Shown: positions 1-10,748 of the stretch, one piece after another
Numbering within the stretch: position 1 is the first letter of the stretch
Layout: every line of letters starts with the position of its first letter
Assembly (NCBI RefSeq): GCF_020520425.1
Contig: NC_079492.1
Location: 143,747,861 to 143,811,860, forward strand
Source: Spinacia oleracea
Lineage: Eukaryota; Streptophyta; Magnoliopsida; Caryophyllales; Amaranthaceae
Length of the DNA: 64,000 nt
Direction of reading: 5' to 3'
The notes under the pieces: generated by a model
Told to the model about the DNA's origin: nothing
What the model saw: only the letters and a program-made list of their open reading frames with translations
Databases searched by the model: none
Made by a program: the position numbers and the translations under genes

Positions 1-551
1 GTTGACTAGTGGAGTGTTGTCGCATACAGGTGACAATGAGGACGTGTCGTTGACTAGTGGCGTCGACGAAGGGGTGTCGTCGCCTGTGAGGGAGGAACAA
101 CAACATTATACACCCAGTCGAGTGGAATCAGACGTCGTCTCAGCAACGACAGGTGTCGATGAGACGACGTGTAGTGATGAGAGTGAGACAAGGCAGTCAT
201 CAGCCCGTCGTATGTGTCAAGACTGTCGACGAAGGTTCAGTTAGCAGATATCGTCACTAAAGCGTTGGGGAAGAAGCAATTTGAGTTTTTTTTTTTTTGA
301 ACAAGATGGGCATTCGAGATCTTCATGCTCCACCTTGAGGGGGGATGTTAAGATAGAATATAGGAGATATTATATTGTGAATATTCTGTATAGTCCTAAA
401 TATGGTATGTTACCTAATATGAGTCCTACATATGGTATGTTACCTAATATGTAATCTAGGGTTTAGGTAATGAGTTGTACTATATATATACGTGTGTTAT
501 TAATGAGAAGGATACGAGATTACACAATATTTGACAAGATACAAATTTGAC
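1..551 (+). mobile_element. Ty1/copia retrotransposon remnant: 3' end of pol plus a probable LTR
   Basis: This is a decayed fossil cut by the left edge of the window. Around 242-285 it encodes the ADIVTKAL-type motif found at the end of copia RNase H. A purine-rich polypurine tract lies at about 337-345, immediately before TGTTAAG at 346, which I take as the start of the 3' LTR. The LTR probably ends near 551 at a ...ACA, but without the partner LTR its end is approximate. The LTR contains a repeated TATGGTATGTTACCTAATAT motif and a TATA-like stretch near 480-490. It is broken. Age cannot be estimated with only one LTR. Confidence 0.75.
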
Positions 552-697
552 AGTAAAAAATATTTTTTAAAAAAATTGATATTTGAAAAATATAAATTAA
601 GATTTATCCATCAATATATTACACAATAAAATTTGAATTTTATACACTTAATATAAGAAAGTTCTCTCAAATATTCAACAATAACATTTAACTTATA

Positions 698-977
698 CTC
701 CCTCCGTATTTATTTAAGAGATACACTTGGTTGGGCACGGGTGTTAAGAAGAAAGAATTAAATGAAATAAAAATAATAAAGCAAGTGGGGTTGAGTAATA
801 TTTAATAAGTAAACAAGTGGGGACCATGTCATTTGGGGGTGGAAGGTGGGGTGGGTAAATTAGATGTATTATTTAATTAGATGGTGGGGTTGATAAGTTA
901 CTAAAAATGGCAAGTGTATCTCTTAAATAAATACGGCCGGAAAAGACAAGTGTATCCTTAAATAAATACGGAGGGAG
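698..977. mobile_element. Stowaway-like MITE (family A)
   Basis: A 280-bp element with terminal inverted repeats CTCCCTCCGTATTTATTTAA and its reverse complement, flanked by TA on both sides. The ends carry a second inner copy of the TTTATTTAAG motif. Copies of the same family lie at 42089-42397 and 46182-46474. Confidence 0.85.
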
Positions 978-995
978 TACATTATTAGGAAAATA

Positions 996-1250
996 CAAAC
1001 TTTTATACAAGGCGGTCTTATACAAAAGACCATCTTGGTGTCTTATATGTTAAGCAATGAAATCAATTAGTTAAGCACTGAAATTAATTAGTTAAGCACT
1101 GGAACTAATTAGTTAAGCACTGAAACTAATTAGAATTAATCAATAAAACTAATTAGTAAAGCACTATAACTAATTAGTTAAGTAATAGAACCAATTAATT
1201 AAGCAATCAAAGAGGTCTTTCTGGTAAGGCGGTTTTACACAAAAGTTACT
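996..1250. repeat. Tandem AATTAGTTAAGCACTGAAACT repeats inside a TIR-like element
   Basis: About seven or eight diverged copies of a roughly 20-bp unit (AATTAGTTAAGCACTGAAA) run from about 1052 to 1205. The flanks are loosely inverted: ACTTTTATACAAGGCGG on the left and CCGCCTTAC on the right when read in reverse. This suggests a small Mutator-like MITE with internal minisatellite growth. The class is uncertain because I cannot fix a target duplication. Confidence 0.5.
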
Positions 1251-1670
1251 GTTAAGAAAAAATGGTTAAAATTAATATATAAATAGCGCAAAAGTCAAAC
1301 TGTTATAGCTATTCAGAAACGAAACGGAGGGAGCAACGCCGACCAAAAAAAGTCTCCTACTCTTTGGAGTTTGGAGTGCAAGAGTGCCCAACTTAGCTAG
1401 GAGAAAAGGGTGCATCGAGTCAAGTCAACATGGGAATCCCTTGCACCATACACCAAAATTAAATAGGTACGTGAAAACTTATTATGGTCCCATTTAAAAG
1501 AAGCGCGGAATGTGGTACCTTGCTGCCTTTTGTTTAACTAACACCCGAGGCCACTAACTCTCTCCCTCCTTATTTCCTTCTTAGTTTAATTTCCTACCCA
1601 CCTTTGTTTTCCCAGAAATCACACCCAATCTCTCTTTCAATTCTCTCTCCTCATTCCCAGAAAAATTAAG

Positions 1671-2297
1671 ATGGAGCAGAAACTTCAACCTCAACCTAAA
1701 CCACAACCACAAACTCAACAAAATTTCTCACAAAAATCACCAAAAAAGCTTCAAGACAAATTCCCAAACCTTAAACCAAACCACATCAAGAAAGCAGCAG
1801 TATGGGATTGCGGAAGCACTCTCTACGACTCGTTCGAGCTCAACTCGTTCCAAAAGCAACTCGACTCAGCTATCATCAACTCCTCTCGGACTCACTCCAT
1901 GCCTCGTCTTCCGTCCGAAGAACGCCGCGCACCACCACTACCACCACCACCGTCGAAGAAGCCGTTAGCTTCGAAAGTGTCTAGATCCTTCCAGAAGCTT
2001 CTACGGTCTGTTTTTAGAACTCATAAGCAGCCCAATCATTTAAAGCCCGAGTACGATAATAGTCGTATTAGCAGCCCTGATCCATGGTTTATGGATCATT
2101 ATGATGATGATGATCAGGTCCTAGAAAAAGGCAAAATGGTTGATGGTGGTAGGTATTTTGTTGTTTATGAAAAGCCCAATGGGCTTTCTTCTATTCCTGA
2201 AGTTCCGGAAGTTGGTTTTTCGCCTGATATTAGTTCGTTGGTTAGGAAAACGATGTCGGCTCGTTTCACCACTCCTCCTGATCTTATGGTAAAATGA
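1671..2297 (+). CDS. Plant-specific protein with a WDCGSxLYDSFEL motif, function unknown
   Basis: A single uninterrupted 208-residue reading frame beginning at the first ATG after a CT-rich leader (about 1555-1660), which is typical of plant 5' UTRs. The N-terminus is rich in Gln/Pro/Lys (about residues 1-40). Next comes WDCGSTLYDSFELNSF (about 45-60), a motif I associate from memory with a family of short uncharacterised angiosperm proteins. After it lie a proline run (about residues 89-96), a basic SKVSRSFQKLLRSVFR segment (about 101-116) and an acidic Asp cluster (about 143-148). No signal peptide or membrane segment is visible. The basic amphipathic stretch could contact a membrane or nucleic acid, but that is inference. 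The next gene to the right is more than 8 kb away, with transposons between. Coding status rests on length, composition and the conserved motif. The function is not known to me. Confidence 0.8.
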   Translation: MEQKLQPQPKPQPQTQQNFSQKSPKKLQDKFPNLKPNHIKKAAVWDCGSTLYDSFELNSFQKQLDSAIINSSRTHSMPRLPSEERRAPPLPPPPSKKPLASKVSRSFQKLLRSVFRTHKQPNHLKPEYDNSRISSPDPWFMDHYDDDDQVLEKGKMVDGGRYFVVYEKPNGLSSIPEVPEVGFSPDISSLVRKTMSARFTTPPDLMVK

Positions 2298-2561
2298 AGT
2301 GCCCTATCAGTTCGAAACTCTGTTTGGATTAATTCAAATAGATACTAAGTCAAGATATTGTTTGGTTAAAGTAAATTTGTATTATGTTTGTTATATTATG
2401 AACAGTTACTATTAATGGATCGTGTACAACTAGCTAATCAAAAATCGTATTTACGGTCGTGTTAAAATAGTTGTATCTAGATTAATAATGTATTAACGTT
2501 TGTGAATCACGGAATAATACGGATCGAATATGTTAGTTGTATCTAGATTGATTATGTATTG

Positions 2562-2922
2562 CTTCCTCCGTTTATTTTTTGTTATTTATGTTTGACCTTT
2601 TATACGTTTATAAGTTTATTAACGACTAATTAATGTGCATTGACATTCCTCTATTTTTTTGTTTTTAAATAAGGATAATTACGTTTATTTATAATTTTTT
2701 CACTCTTATCAAAATTTTGATATTGGAAAATTTGAGAAAAATTTAATGTTCCAATAGAAAAGTGTGAGAATGACCCAATGAATTTAATTGGTTAAAATAA
2801 TCATTCGACACACATTTTGATATAATATTAAAGCATTTATGTGATAATATAAAAATAAATGTAAATAACATTTTGAGAAACACAAAAAGGAAAACGTAAA
2901 GAACAAAAAGAAACGGAGAGAA
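2562..2922. mobile_element. Stowaway-like MITE (family B, diverged)
   Basis: Ends read CTTCCTCCGTTTATT... and ...AAACGGAGAGAA. The interior matches copies at 5824-6179 and 48317-48670, including the shared TTAACGACTAATTAATGTGCA and GATATTGG..AAAATTTAATGT blocks. The ends are eroded, so the boundaries are approximate. Confidence 0.7.
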
Positions 2923-2941
2923 TAGTATTATATTAATTAGC

Positions 2942-3300
2942 ATTTTTTTTTTGATGTTACCACCGGTTCACCCTCAAGGCTAATTCGGATTCGGACAATG
3001 ATAGAGTGACCCTAAGGGTTGGTAACCCTTTTAATATTAAATTTTGATTGGTTACAAATGCGTTGAAACTTTACATACAACACATTCTCTCTCCAATTAA
3101 TTGTGCTTATATATTATTTTATGTTATACTAGTATGTATCTTAGGGGTTGCCAACCCTTAGGGTCAACCAAACATTTCCTTCGGATTCAGGGCGAGTTTT
3201 GTGTGGATAGGTTTCAGTCATCTCACAATCATTGTTGCGGAAGATTGAACACCCAATCTTCTCTACTAAGTTTAGCACCAATCACCACTGAACCAACAGG
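2942..3300 (-). mobile_element. tRNA-derived SINE, minus strand, split by a MITE
   Basis: Read on the minus strand it has a tRNA-like head (B-box-like GTTCAATCTTCC), a body ending GAACCGGTGGTAACATC, and an A-run tail (the T-run at 2943-2952). It matches the intact copy at 8239-8400. It is interrupted at 2994-3180 by the element listed next. Confidence 0.65.
2994..3180. mobile_element. TIR element nested in the SINE, 9-bp near-perfect target duplication
   Basis: Inverted ends share GTTGACCCTAAGGGTTGGCA (right end, reversed) against GAGTGACCCTAAGGGTTGGT (left end). The flanks TCGGATTCG (2985-2993) and TCGGATTCA (3181-3189) match at 8 of 9 positions, which fits a Mutator-like target duplication. 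The two halves of the SINE read continuously once it is removed. Confidence 0.65.
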
Positions 3301-3996
3301 CAATTGTGAAAACACGGAATAATAATGGACGGATATGTTTGTATGAACTCTTTTCCGCAAAGCATAATGAATAGTTGATCACCTTAAAAGTGTTTAATTA
3401 CGAGTACGTTTGTAATATACTAAGATCGGTTAGTATAATGTAGCAATAAATATGTTTGTTAAGCACCATCAATTCAAATTTTCATGGTGGGTCTAGCTTA
3501 CTGCTTTATTAGTCAGATCGAGACATGGCATTAGTTGTGAATGGTGATTGATCTTGCAAATTGCAATAATACGGACATATATTTATTATTTCTGGAAAAA
3601 TATACTTTTGAAATTTGCATATTACGAGTAGTAGTTTGTTACTAGGGCAAACGTAGAACAATTGGGAATTTCCTAAAATTCATTTTTTGATCCGGATATT
3701 AAATTCAATGCCTTTTGAAATTTGTAGTTCTGTTACTATAGTTTTCAATATTTAAGAACATCACATGTATTAAGTTTACGTATATAGGGTTTATATTAAT
3801 TGTCATGTTAAAAAGGTCGGAAACATTGTGGCACATTATGTGACACATTTAATTAGTTCCTTCAAATGGGTTTGAGCAAGTTAGTTACGTATCTTAGTGT
3901 TATTCCACAACTCGATGTAACTTAATTAGCCATCTAATAAAATTCCCCCATCCCGTTCTGCCACTCAAAAATAAAACAAAACAAAATTAACGACTA
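3301..3996. other. AT-rich spacer, nothing recognised
   Basis: No convincing coding frame, TIR pair or tandem repeat was seen in this stretch. Confidence 0.5.
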
Positions 3997-4251
3997 CTAC
4001 CTCCACTTCATAAAATTCTTTACAGTTACTATTTGCACAGACTCCAATATAATATTTAACTACTAATATAGCCAATTTCGCATGTGAAAAAATTATAAAA
4101 AATTGATATTCTGAAAATACATACCGAGACCAATTTAACAAGATTTTACATGTAACGTTTTGATGTATACAATATTGGGGATTCACGATCAAAGTTTTCA
4201 TAATTTGAACACATTTTCCAAAGCGTAAAGAATTTTCAGAAACGGATGTAG
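3997..4251. mobile_element. Stowaway-like MITE (family C)
   Basis: A 255-bp element from CTACCTCCACTTC to AACGGATGTAG with TA on both sides. It is clearly the same family, and the same length, as 36065-36319; shared interior includes TTTACAGTTACTATTTGCAC. A frame of 117 codons that crosses it on the minus strand is incidental. Confidence 0.8.
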
Positions 4252-5123
4252 TACAAGTTAAACCAATGTCAACATTCCCCTCAAAGAGCAAAACCAAAAA
4301 GTCACGATATAAACACATTATACTCGGTGCTTCATGAACTATAGTCTATAGGTATGTGATTTCTTGCTTGAGCTCCCCGTTCCGGATCCCTATTGAAAAT
4401 TGTGACATAAGACATATGGTAACGTGTGTTTGACCATATATAGGAAGTAAAAGTGTCTGGGAAAAAAGATTTTCCCATGTATTAACATTTCGTATGTAGT
4501 GACTACTGGCCGAAGATTTTCCCATATAGCTAGTGGTCGATGTTAGTTATGGACAAAATGTAGCCAATCCCGAGACATGTAAGTTAGAGATATGCTTGTA
4601 TAAGACACGGAGACAAATGATATAGACGGGATTTGATCTCATATATGGCTTGAGCAATATCACCTTAAAATTATTAACTAAATTAGTTGACATCTACAGA
4701 TATGTAGGGATGTGCATATAATGTAATTTTTGGAGTGAGGTTGTGGCCGGCTTACGTGGTCAAGTAATAAATATCTAAAATAAAATACACCAACTTGGAG
4801 TTCTTGGAGTAGCACTATCGTTTAATTTAGATGGTCAATTACGTATTTATAAGCTACGAAAACATATGTACGTACTCGAAAGGAAGTTTCCTATAAATTG
4901 TCTTTTAATTTTCTTTAAGTTCGTCTTCGTTGTCGAGACTTTCATATTTAATTACAATACTAATACATGCACATTAAGTTATATACATTGACGAAACTCT
5001 ATATCAATCTTTTTTTTATAGGGAGGGTTACGTGCTTTGCACGTGGTTGTTTTTTTTTCCATGTATGATCGTGTTTTTTTGCATTTTGTAAAGTAAATAC
5101 ATGTACAAAGAGGCTAAAAAGTA
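4252..5123. other. Spacer, nothing recognised
   Basis: AT-rich. The only structured piece is an inverted ACGTGC..GCACGT hairpin at about 5029-5043. It resembles a Helitron terminus but lacks the CTRR end. Confidence 0.4.
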
Positions 5124-5383
5124 CTCCCTCTGTCCCTTAATACTCGCACCGTTTTGACTTTTCGCACTATTCACGTAATTCACTTTGACCCTATTTTATT
5201 TCTAGTATATGAAAACAAATGTTAATATATAATATATGGTTGGATTCATCTTAATATATATTTTCAAAATATTAATATTTTTACAAGTTTTTATAATATG
5301 TAGTTAAAGATATTGGTGGTCAAAGTTGTGCATTGGCAAGCGTGTCAAGTAGAAACGGTGCGAGTATTAAGGGACGGAGGGAG
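5124..5383. mobile_element. Stowaway-like MITE (family D)
   Basis: Long inverted ends: CTCCCTCTGTCCCTTAATAC at the left and GTATTAAGGGACGGAGGGAG at the right. A TA lies on each side. 260 bp. A family relative with similar GCGAGTATTAAAAGACGG ends lies at 42496-42754. Confidence 0.85.
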
Positions 5384-5750
5384 TATCGTTTTGTAATGTT
5401 GCTAGATTCTGCTAGCTATATTGAGCTATAACTCCTTATTCAAGCATAATACCCTTGAAAAACCATTAACTTTTGAAGTAATAAAGAAAAATATTTTACG
5501 AGCAACAATCTCAATCCATAAAAAATGGAGGGGAGGGGGGTGAAGGCTAATGATATATCGTCAAACATTCTACAGAACCAATATAATAATCACCAGTTCC
5601 ATAAATCTTGCTAATCTAAACAATAAGAATTCAAATGCAATGGTGATAAAGCATTAATTGCTACAAAATTAAATCTTTCTTCTTATACGAAGTATATAAT
5701 TGCTACTAAGGATATGAAAGTTATATACGAAGTATTACACATTTATATTA

Positions 5751-6375
5751 CCTCTGTTTTTTAAAGTTATTCACATTTACTATTTGTACGGACTTTAATG
5801 CAATACTCTATGTTTAACAACTACTCCCTCCGTCTCTTTTTGTTTTTTACGTTTGGTAATTTTCACGCGTTTTAACGACTAATTAATGTGCATTGAGATT
5901 TTTCTAAGTTTTTCATGTAAACGAGGAAAATTACGTTTATTTATAATGTTTTCACTCTTATCAAAATTCTGATATTGGGAAAATGAGAAAAAGTTAATGT
6001 CTTTATGGAAAAGTGTGAGGGATTAAATGACTCAATTGATTTAATTGGTTAATATAATAATTGGGTACAAGTTTTGATAGAATATTAAATCATTTATGTG
6101 ATAATATAAAAGGATATGTAAAGAACATTTTGAAACACCCAAAAAGGAAAACGTAAAAAACAAAAAAAGACGGAGGGAGTAATATATTAAATTCCGAATG
6201 TGAAAAAATTATTTAAAAAGTTGATATTTTAAAAATATATATCAAGATCAATCTATCAAGATCTTACCTAATAAAATTTGATATACGAAGTATATAATAA
6301 TGAGAATTTAGCTCACAGTTTTCGTATTTTCTATACATATTCGAACGCGAAAAGGTTTTTCAGAAACTGAGTTAA
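5751..6375. mobile_element. Stowaway-like MITE (family C) interrupted by a family B copy
   Basis: The left part (5751-5823) has TTCACATTTACTATTTGTAC..TTTAATGCAATAC. The right part (6180-6375) resumes with AATTCCGAATGTGAAAAAAT and ends at TTTTTCAGAAACTGAG. Together they follow the order of the family C copy at 36065-36319. The outer ends are eroded. Confidence 0.7.
5824..6179. mobile_element. Stowaway-like MITE (family B), nested
   Basis: A 356-bp element with CTCCCTCCGTCTCTTTTTGT and AAAAAAAGACGGAGGGAG ends and a TA target duplication. It lies inside the family C element. Confidence 0.85.
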
Positions 6376-6644
6376 CTCGAATTAGGTGATTTTTTAAGTT
6401 AGTTCGAAATATGTAATATCATGATGCATTTGAATTCAATATTGCTGAGCCACGAGACATATCAGGCCGGCCCAACTCTGGGTGGTCCACTTTCCCATTC
6501 AGAGGAACCTGTAACCTCTACCAACCAAACTAGACCTGGACCCAAGAAAAGGCAAATAGGCCTGCTTTCTTAATTAACTTCCAACTCATTTAATTTTCAG
6601 GCTTAAGTATCTATTTTGTCTGTACATAACTACGTACTGATTAG

Positions 6645-7177
6645 AAGGGGTGAGCACAATAACTACCCTGTTAAAATTTCATAAAACGGAATCGGAACGG
6701 AATATGTTGTAACAGGTTCCGATTCAAGGTACCCTGTGATTTCAAAAAATTTAATAAATTATTGATATTTTATTGAAAAAATACCCACTTTATGGTTTGG
6801 GCTTTGATAGTTTTTATATATTAAAAGGCAACCCTTGACCTTGAGCTTAAACAATAAGGCCTTTACCATTAAGATATTACATGTGTTCATGTTATTATTG
6901 AAAAAAAAATATATAAGTAAATGTGAATGTCATTGATGTAGTAATCTGGGGCATCGCCCGAGCCCAAAAACTAGTTCTATATTCAAATTAGCTAGGATTG
7001 TTTTATATTTTGGGTACTCCATGTTCCAAAAAATTGAGAATCGAAACCTGTTGCAACATGTTCCAAAATTTGTTACCCGGACACGCAACCTGCACAATAA
7101 GTTGCGGTTCTGGAACCGCAGGTTCCTAACAGGTTTCGGTTCTGATTCAGGGTACCCTGACTTTTTGCTCACCCCTA
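6645..7177. mobile_element. Non-autonomous hAT-like element, 533 bp
   Basis: Inverted ends: AAGGGGTGAGCA at the left and, reversed, ATAGGGGTGAGCA at the right. Subterminal ACCCTG..CAGGGTACCCTG motifs and ACAGGTTCCGATTC / ACAGGTTTCGGTTCTGATTC copies are also inverted. The flanks CTGATTAG (6637-6644) and TTGATTAG (7178-7185) form an 8-bp duplication with one mismatch. Confidence 0.75.
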
Positions 7178-8238
7178 TTGATTAGTAAAGAGAGGTATCT
7201 TATTAGACCGGAACCCCTTATGAGTAAAAGAAAGTGTCTTATTAGACTGGGATCTCATATGCTTTAACTCGGTTATTTGTAAATTTGGATTACTGTTAGC
7301 AGGCCCGACCCAAGTAAATACGAGGCCCTGTGCCAAATTTGTTAATATTACAAAAATGGATCCCAATAATTTTTTATATTTTGTTTATTGCACTTAAAGA
7401 GTCGCAGACTTCTTGTTGTATCTAGACTGCTATAAGCCTCATAACTTTGTTGTACTACTACCAATAGAAAATGGTTTTTAAAAAAAAAAAGATAATGTTT
7501 TCACTCAATTTCGGGTCTTTTGAACTTGGAGGCCCTGTTTCGTGTCCTACTTTGGACATGTACAGGGCCGGCCTTGACCGTCACTACGGAGTAATATTTT
7601 CCACACATTGTATTGTAGATATACTATGGAGTATTCCCTTTTCGCCACAAGAAAACTTCTCATTTCTTTTGTGCATGTTACCTGGCAAACACACAACTTT
7701 AACTGTAAATATAGTATATTTTTTATTAAGAAAAAAAATACTTCGTATTTTAAAGTTAATATTTTAAAAATATATATTGAGACTAATCAGATAATAATTT
7801 TATAATAATATTTTTAATTCACATATTGATTAGTAGAAAAATTTAGTCAAAATAAATACTCAAATAGTGGAAGATTTAAGCGAATATGTGACAAACAATT
7901 TTTTTTTTACTCCGTATAAGTTACCACCGGTTATATTCAGTGACGAAATCACTATGAGACAAGGGTGGTTACTTGTTAGCCGACCACTTATTTATTTTGA
8001 AAAAAGAAAGCATTTATACCTTACATTTATTAGAAAGAAAAAAAATTAATGCAGATTAGATAATTATTTTATTTACATGTTGAAACCCCGACATAATATA
8101 CAGATATTCTGATTTAAATATTTTGTCTTTTCAATCGGTTAAATTATGCATAGCATAACTGCATAAGTAATACGGAGTATTACTAGTAGTATGGATGGAG
8201 CTAACAATTTGTTGGTTACCGGTATACCCACATGACAA
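7178..8238. other. Spacer with a hAT-type end fragment
   Basis: Around 7540-7577 the sequence GTACAGGGCCGGCC resembles the CAGGGCCGGCCCTG ends common in plant hAT elements, but no matching left end with a duplication was fixed. The rest is AT-rich with no supported gene. Confidence 0.4.
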
Positions 8239-8400
8239 TTTTTTTTTGGGTGTACCACCCGGTTCACGCTTAGCGCTAATCCAGATTCGGGGCGAGTTTT
8301 GAGTGGATATGTTCCAGTCACTTTCCGATTATTGTTGTAGGAGATCGAACATGAGATCCTCTCTACAAAGTTCAGCATCAATCACCACCAAGACAATGTG
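8239..8400 (-). mobile_element. tRNA-derived SINE, full-length, minus strand
   Basis: On the minus strand a tRNA-like head (GGTGGTGATTGATGCTGAA, then the B-box-like GTTCGATCTCC) leads to a body ending GGGTGGTACACCC and an A tail (the T-run at 8239-8247). Short similar flanks, ATGACAAT on the left and GTGACAAT on the right, are a candidate target duplication. It is the same family as the split copy at 2942-3300. Confidence 0.7.
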
Positions 8401-8426
8401 ACAATCAACACATAATTGTTCAGGAT

Positions 8427-8818
8427 TACACCTGGTTATCGGGCGGGGCGGGTCAGGGTCGGTGCGGGTCAAAAGAGGGTCGGGTATTGAAAGGGTCATT
8501 TTTAGCGGGTCGATAATGGACGGGTCAAAAGCGGGTCGCGGGTCAATAGCGGGTCATTAGTGGGCGGGTCAATAAACGAGCAATGAAAAATGAAAAACAA
8601 AAGAGCCATGTGCAAGTACAAGTAAATACGAAGCTATACACGTAATTTTTTGTATCATTACTATTTTAATTTTCAAAATAATTGTAGTATAAGTTTGACC
8701 CTATAATGACCCTGTCCAATAAAAGCCTTGTCCAATAAGAGCCATGCCCAATAAAAGCCCTATTAACTTGACTCTATCCCTATATCCATTGGACTACCCT
8801 GTCCAATAACCAGGTCTA
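8427..8818. mobile_element. Non-autonomous hAT element with exact 8-bp duplication
   Basis: TIRs are TACACCTGGTTATCGG and, reversed, TAGACCTGGTTATTGG. The flanks TTCAGGAT at 8419-8426 and 8819-8826 are identical. The left subterminal region is a GGGTCGGGT/GCGGGTCA-type repeat cluster typical of hAT ends. 392 bp with no coding capacity. Confidence 0.85.
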
Positions 8819-8979
8819 TTCAGGATGCAAGTGTTGTTGGGATTTGTTTCCATTTTACTGACATGTACATACTACTCCATTCGATTTCACGAGTTCATTT
8901 TACGTTTCAAATCCCACCACTAAAACAGCTTACATTAATAGACATGCGACCAAATTTATATTTGGCAGTTTGCACTTTA

Positions 8980-9532
8980 GGCGAGGTTTGGTTTGTGGAA
9001 AAAACTTTTTCAGTGAGAAATAAATTTGAATGAAAAGTATTTTTTAAACAAAATAAAATTTCAAATTAGTTTTATTTTGTTTAGGTTGTTACAAAAGAAT
9101 TTGTAGAAAAAAAGAAAAATGTGAGTATGTAAATGGTTGAGGAATTGGGGATTGACGGAATGACGGGAAGAGAGAAAATGTGGTAAAGAGGAAAACTGGA
9201 AAGAGTCAAAATCATCTATCTTACCATTTATATATCACTTATTTCTATTGATTGATATTTGTAATTAGTTAATCGCTTTTATTATCATATCTAAAATTAC
9301 ATTAGTATTATGTACCAGACAATGGGAAAAAGTGGCACACGGATTATGGAACAAAAGATTCAGACTCAAGCGAAAAAGCGGGCTCATTTTCTTTCAAATG
9401 AAAGATGTTTTCCAGCACTGAGAGAATTATTGAAAAATTGTTTTACACCCTTACCATATCATACAACGAAAAATTTATTGAAAGGGAAAAATCATTTTCT
9501 AGAAAAATGTTTTACATGAAATCAAACACCGC
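8980..9532. mobile_element. Harbinger-like MITE, 553 bp, TTA duplication
   Basis: Ends are GGCGAGGTTTGG and, reversed, GCGGTGTTTGA, flanked by TTA at 8977-8979 and 9533-9535. The interior has inverted AAAACTTTTTCAG / AGAAAAATGTTTT stretches. A short frame at 9310-9519 lies inside it and is not a gene. Confidence 0.65.
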
Positions 9533-9535
9533 TTA

Positions 9536-9670
9536 GGCCCTGTTCTTTTTGGCTTAATTTCAATTTCAGGACTTATTTGGCAGTTCAGTTCAGTTCAGTT
9601 CAGGAGCATTCAGTTCAGTTCAGTTCCGTTCAGGAGCATTCAGTTCAGTTCAGCTCTAAAGAACAGGGTC
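9536..9670. mobile_element. Harbinger-like MITE, 135 bp, TTA duplication
   Basis: The TIR GGCCCTGTTCTTT is matched by AAAGAACAGGGTC. TTA flanks are 9533-9535 and 9671-9673, the left one shared with the preceding element. The interior is a CAGTT pentamer-rich run. Confidence 0.75.
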
Positions 9671-9863
9671 TTAGTATAGTTGGGGTCAATTACTAATGCT
9701 ATGATAATATAATTTACTTCGTATTAACTAAAGTTCTTTCCCGTTACAATGCTATGATAATGTAATCAACTAAATAGTTCTTTCCCACTCCTAATTTACT
9801 TGTGTTTCCATTGTACGAAGTACTAATTATTCTAAATTGATTTCCATCCTTTTATACTGTATA

Positions 9864-10117
9864 CTCTCTTCGTTTCGAAATAATAGGAACACTTTGACAC
9901 TATTTACAAATTATAATATGACTATCATTTGTGATTTATGGGTAAGGAAAAATATAGTCGTGTTGGTGTTGTTTGATTCTCTCGATATGTACTTTCGGAA
10001 TATTAACTTTTTATAATTTGTACAAATACAAAATTAGAGATATTTATGTCCAAACAATTACATTGGAAAACGTAAAAACATAAATTTATTGTCCCCATTA
10101 TTTCGAAACGGAGGGAG
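9864..10117. mobile_element. Stowaway-like MITE
   Basis: Ends CTCTCTTCGTTTCGAAATAA and TTATTTCGAAACGGAGGGAG with TA flanks; 254 bp. Confidence 0.8.
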
Positions 10118-10204
10118 TACGTAGTACTACAAATCTCTTCGTCCCGACAAATGTACGTTGTTGCATTTTCAAGGCATAAATATACCCAAGACTCTGGTTC
10201 TCGT

Positions 10205-10600
10205 CTACCTAAGGCTCCGTTCTATTCGATTTATTTTTTCTGAACTTATTTTATGTGGAAAAAAAATTGTCTGAACTAAACTTATTTGTATGCGAAAATA
10301 TCTAAACAAAAAAAAATTATTTTTCTAAACTTATATTATCTGTAATTATTTGAACAAATTAAACTGAACTTATCTAAACATGTTTTTTCTAAAATAATAA
10401 CAAAATAAGTCTAAACTTGCAACACCAAGTACGAAATAATTACTACTAGGTGGTATGCATAACATTGTAACCTTGTTTACTCGGTGGTATTAATTTAATT
10501 TCATTCAATTCAGTTCCATTTAATTTAATTTCATTCAATTCAGTTCCGTTCAATTTTATTTCATTTAGTTTAACCAAATCAAGTCCGGAAGAACAGAGCC
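10205..10600. repeat. GGCTCCGTTCT...AGAACAGAGCC repeat upstream of the glucosyltransferase gene
   Basis: Harbinger-like ends (GGCTCCGTTCTATTCG on the left, GGAAGAACAGAGCC on the right) enclose TGAACTTATTTTAT motifs and a TTCATTCAATTCAGTTCC tandem run at about 10500-10555. It appears composite. It ends about 90 bp before the UGT TATA box and so could influence that promoter; this is inference. Confidence 0.55.
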
Positions 10601-10690
10601 CAAGTGATTTCCTTCCTTTTACATACCCATTTCTTTCCCTATCAATTTTGTAAATTGATTTATTTCCTTTTACATATCCCATTTTTGCCC

Positions 10691-10698
10691 TATATAAA
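10691..10698 (+). promoter_or_regulatory. TATA box of the UGT72-like gene
   Basis: TATATAAA lies about 50 bp before the ATG at 10749, implying a leader of only about 25 bases. The leader is A/C-rich, as is usual in plants. Confidence 0.6.
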
Positions 10699-10748
10699 CT
10701 TGCAACACCAAAACATTAAACACCAAAGCACTTAACGCAACTTTCATC

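Noticed and set aside
5025-5045. ACGTGC..GCACGT hairpin considered as a Helitron 3' end.
   Set aside because: No CTRR terminus at the proper distance on either strand and no matching 5' TC end.
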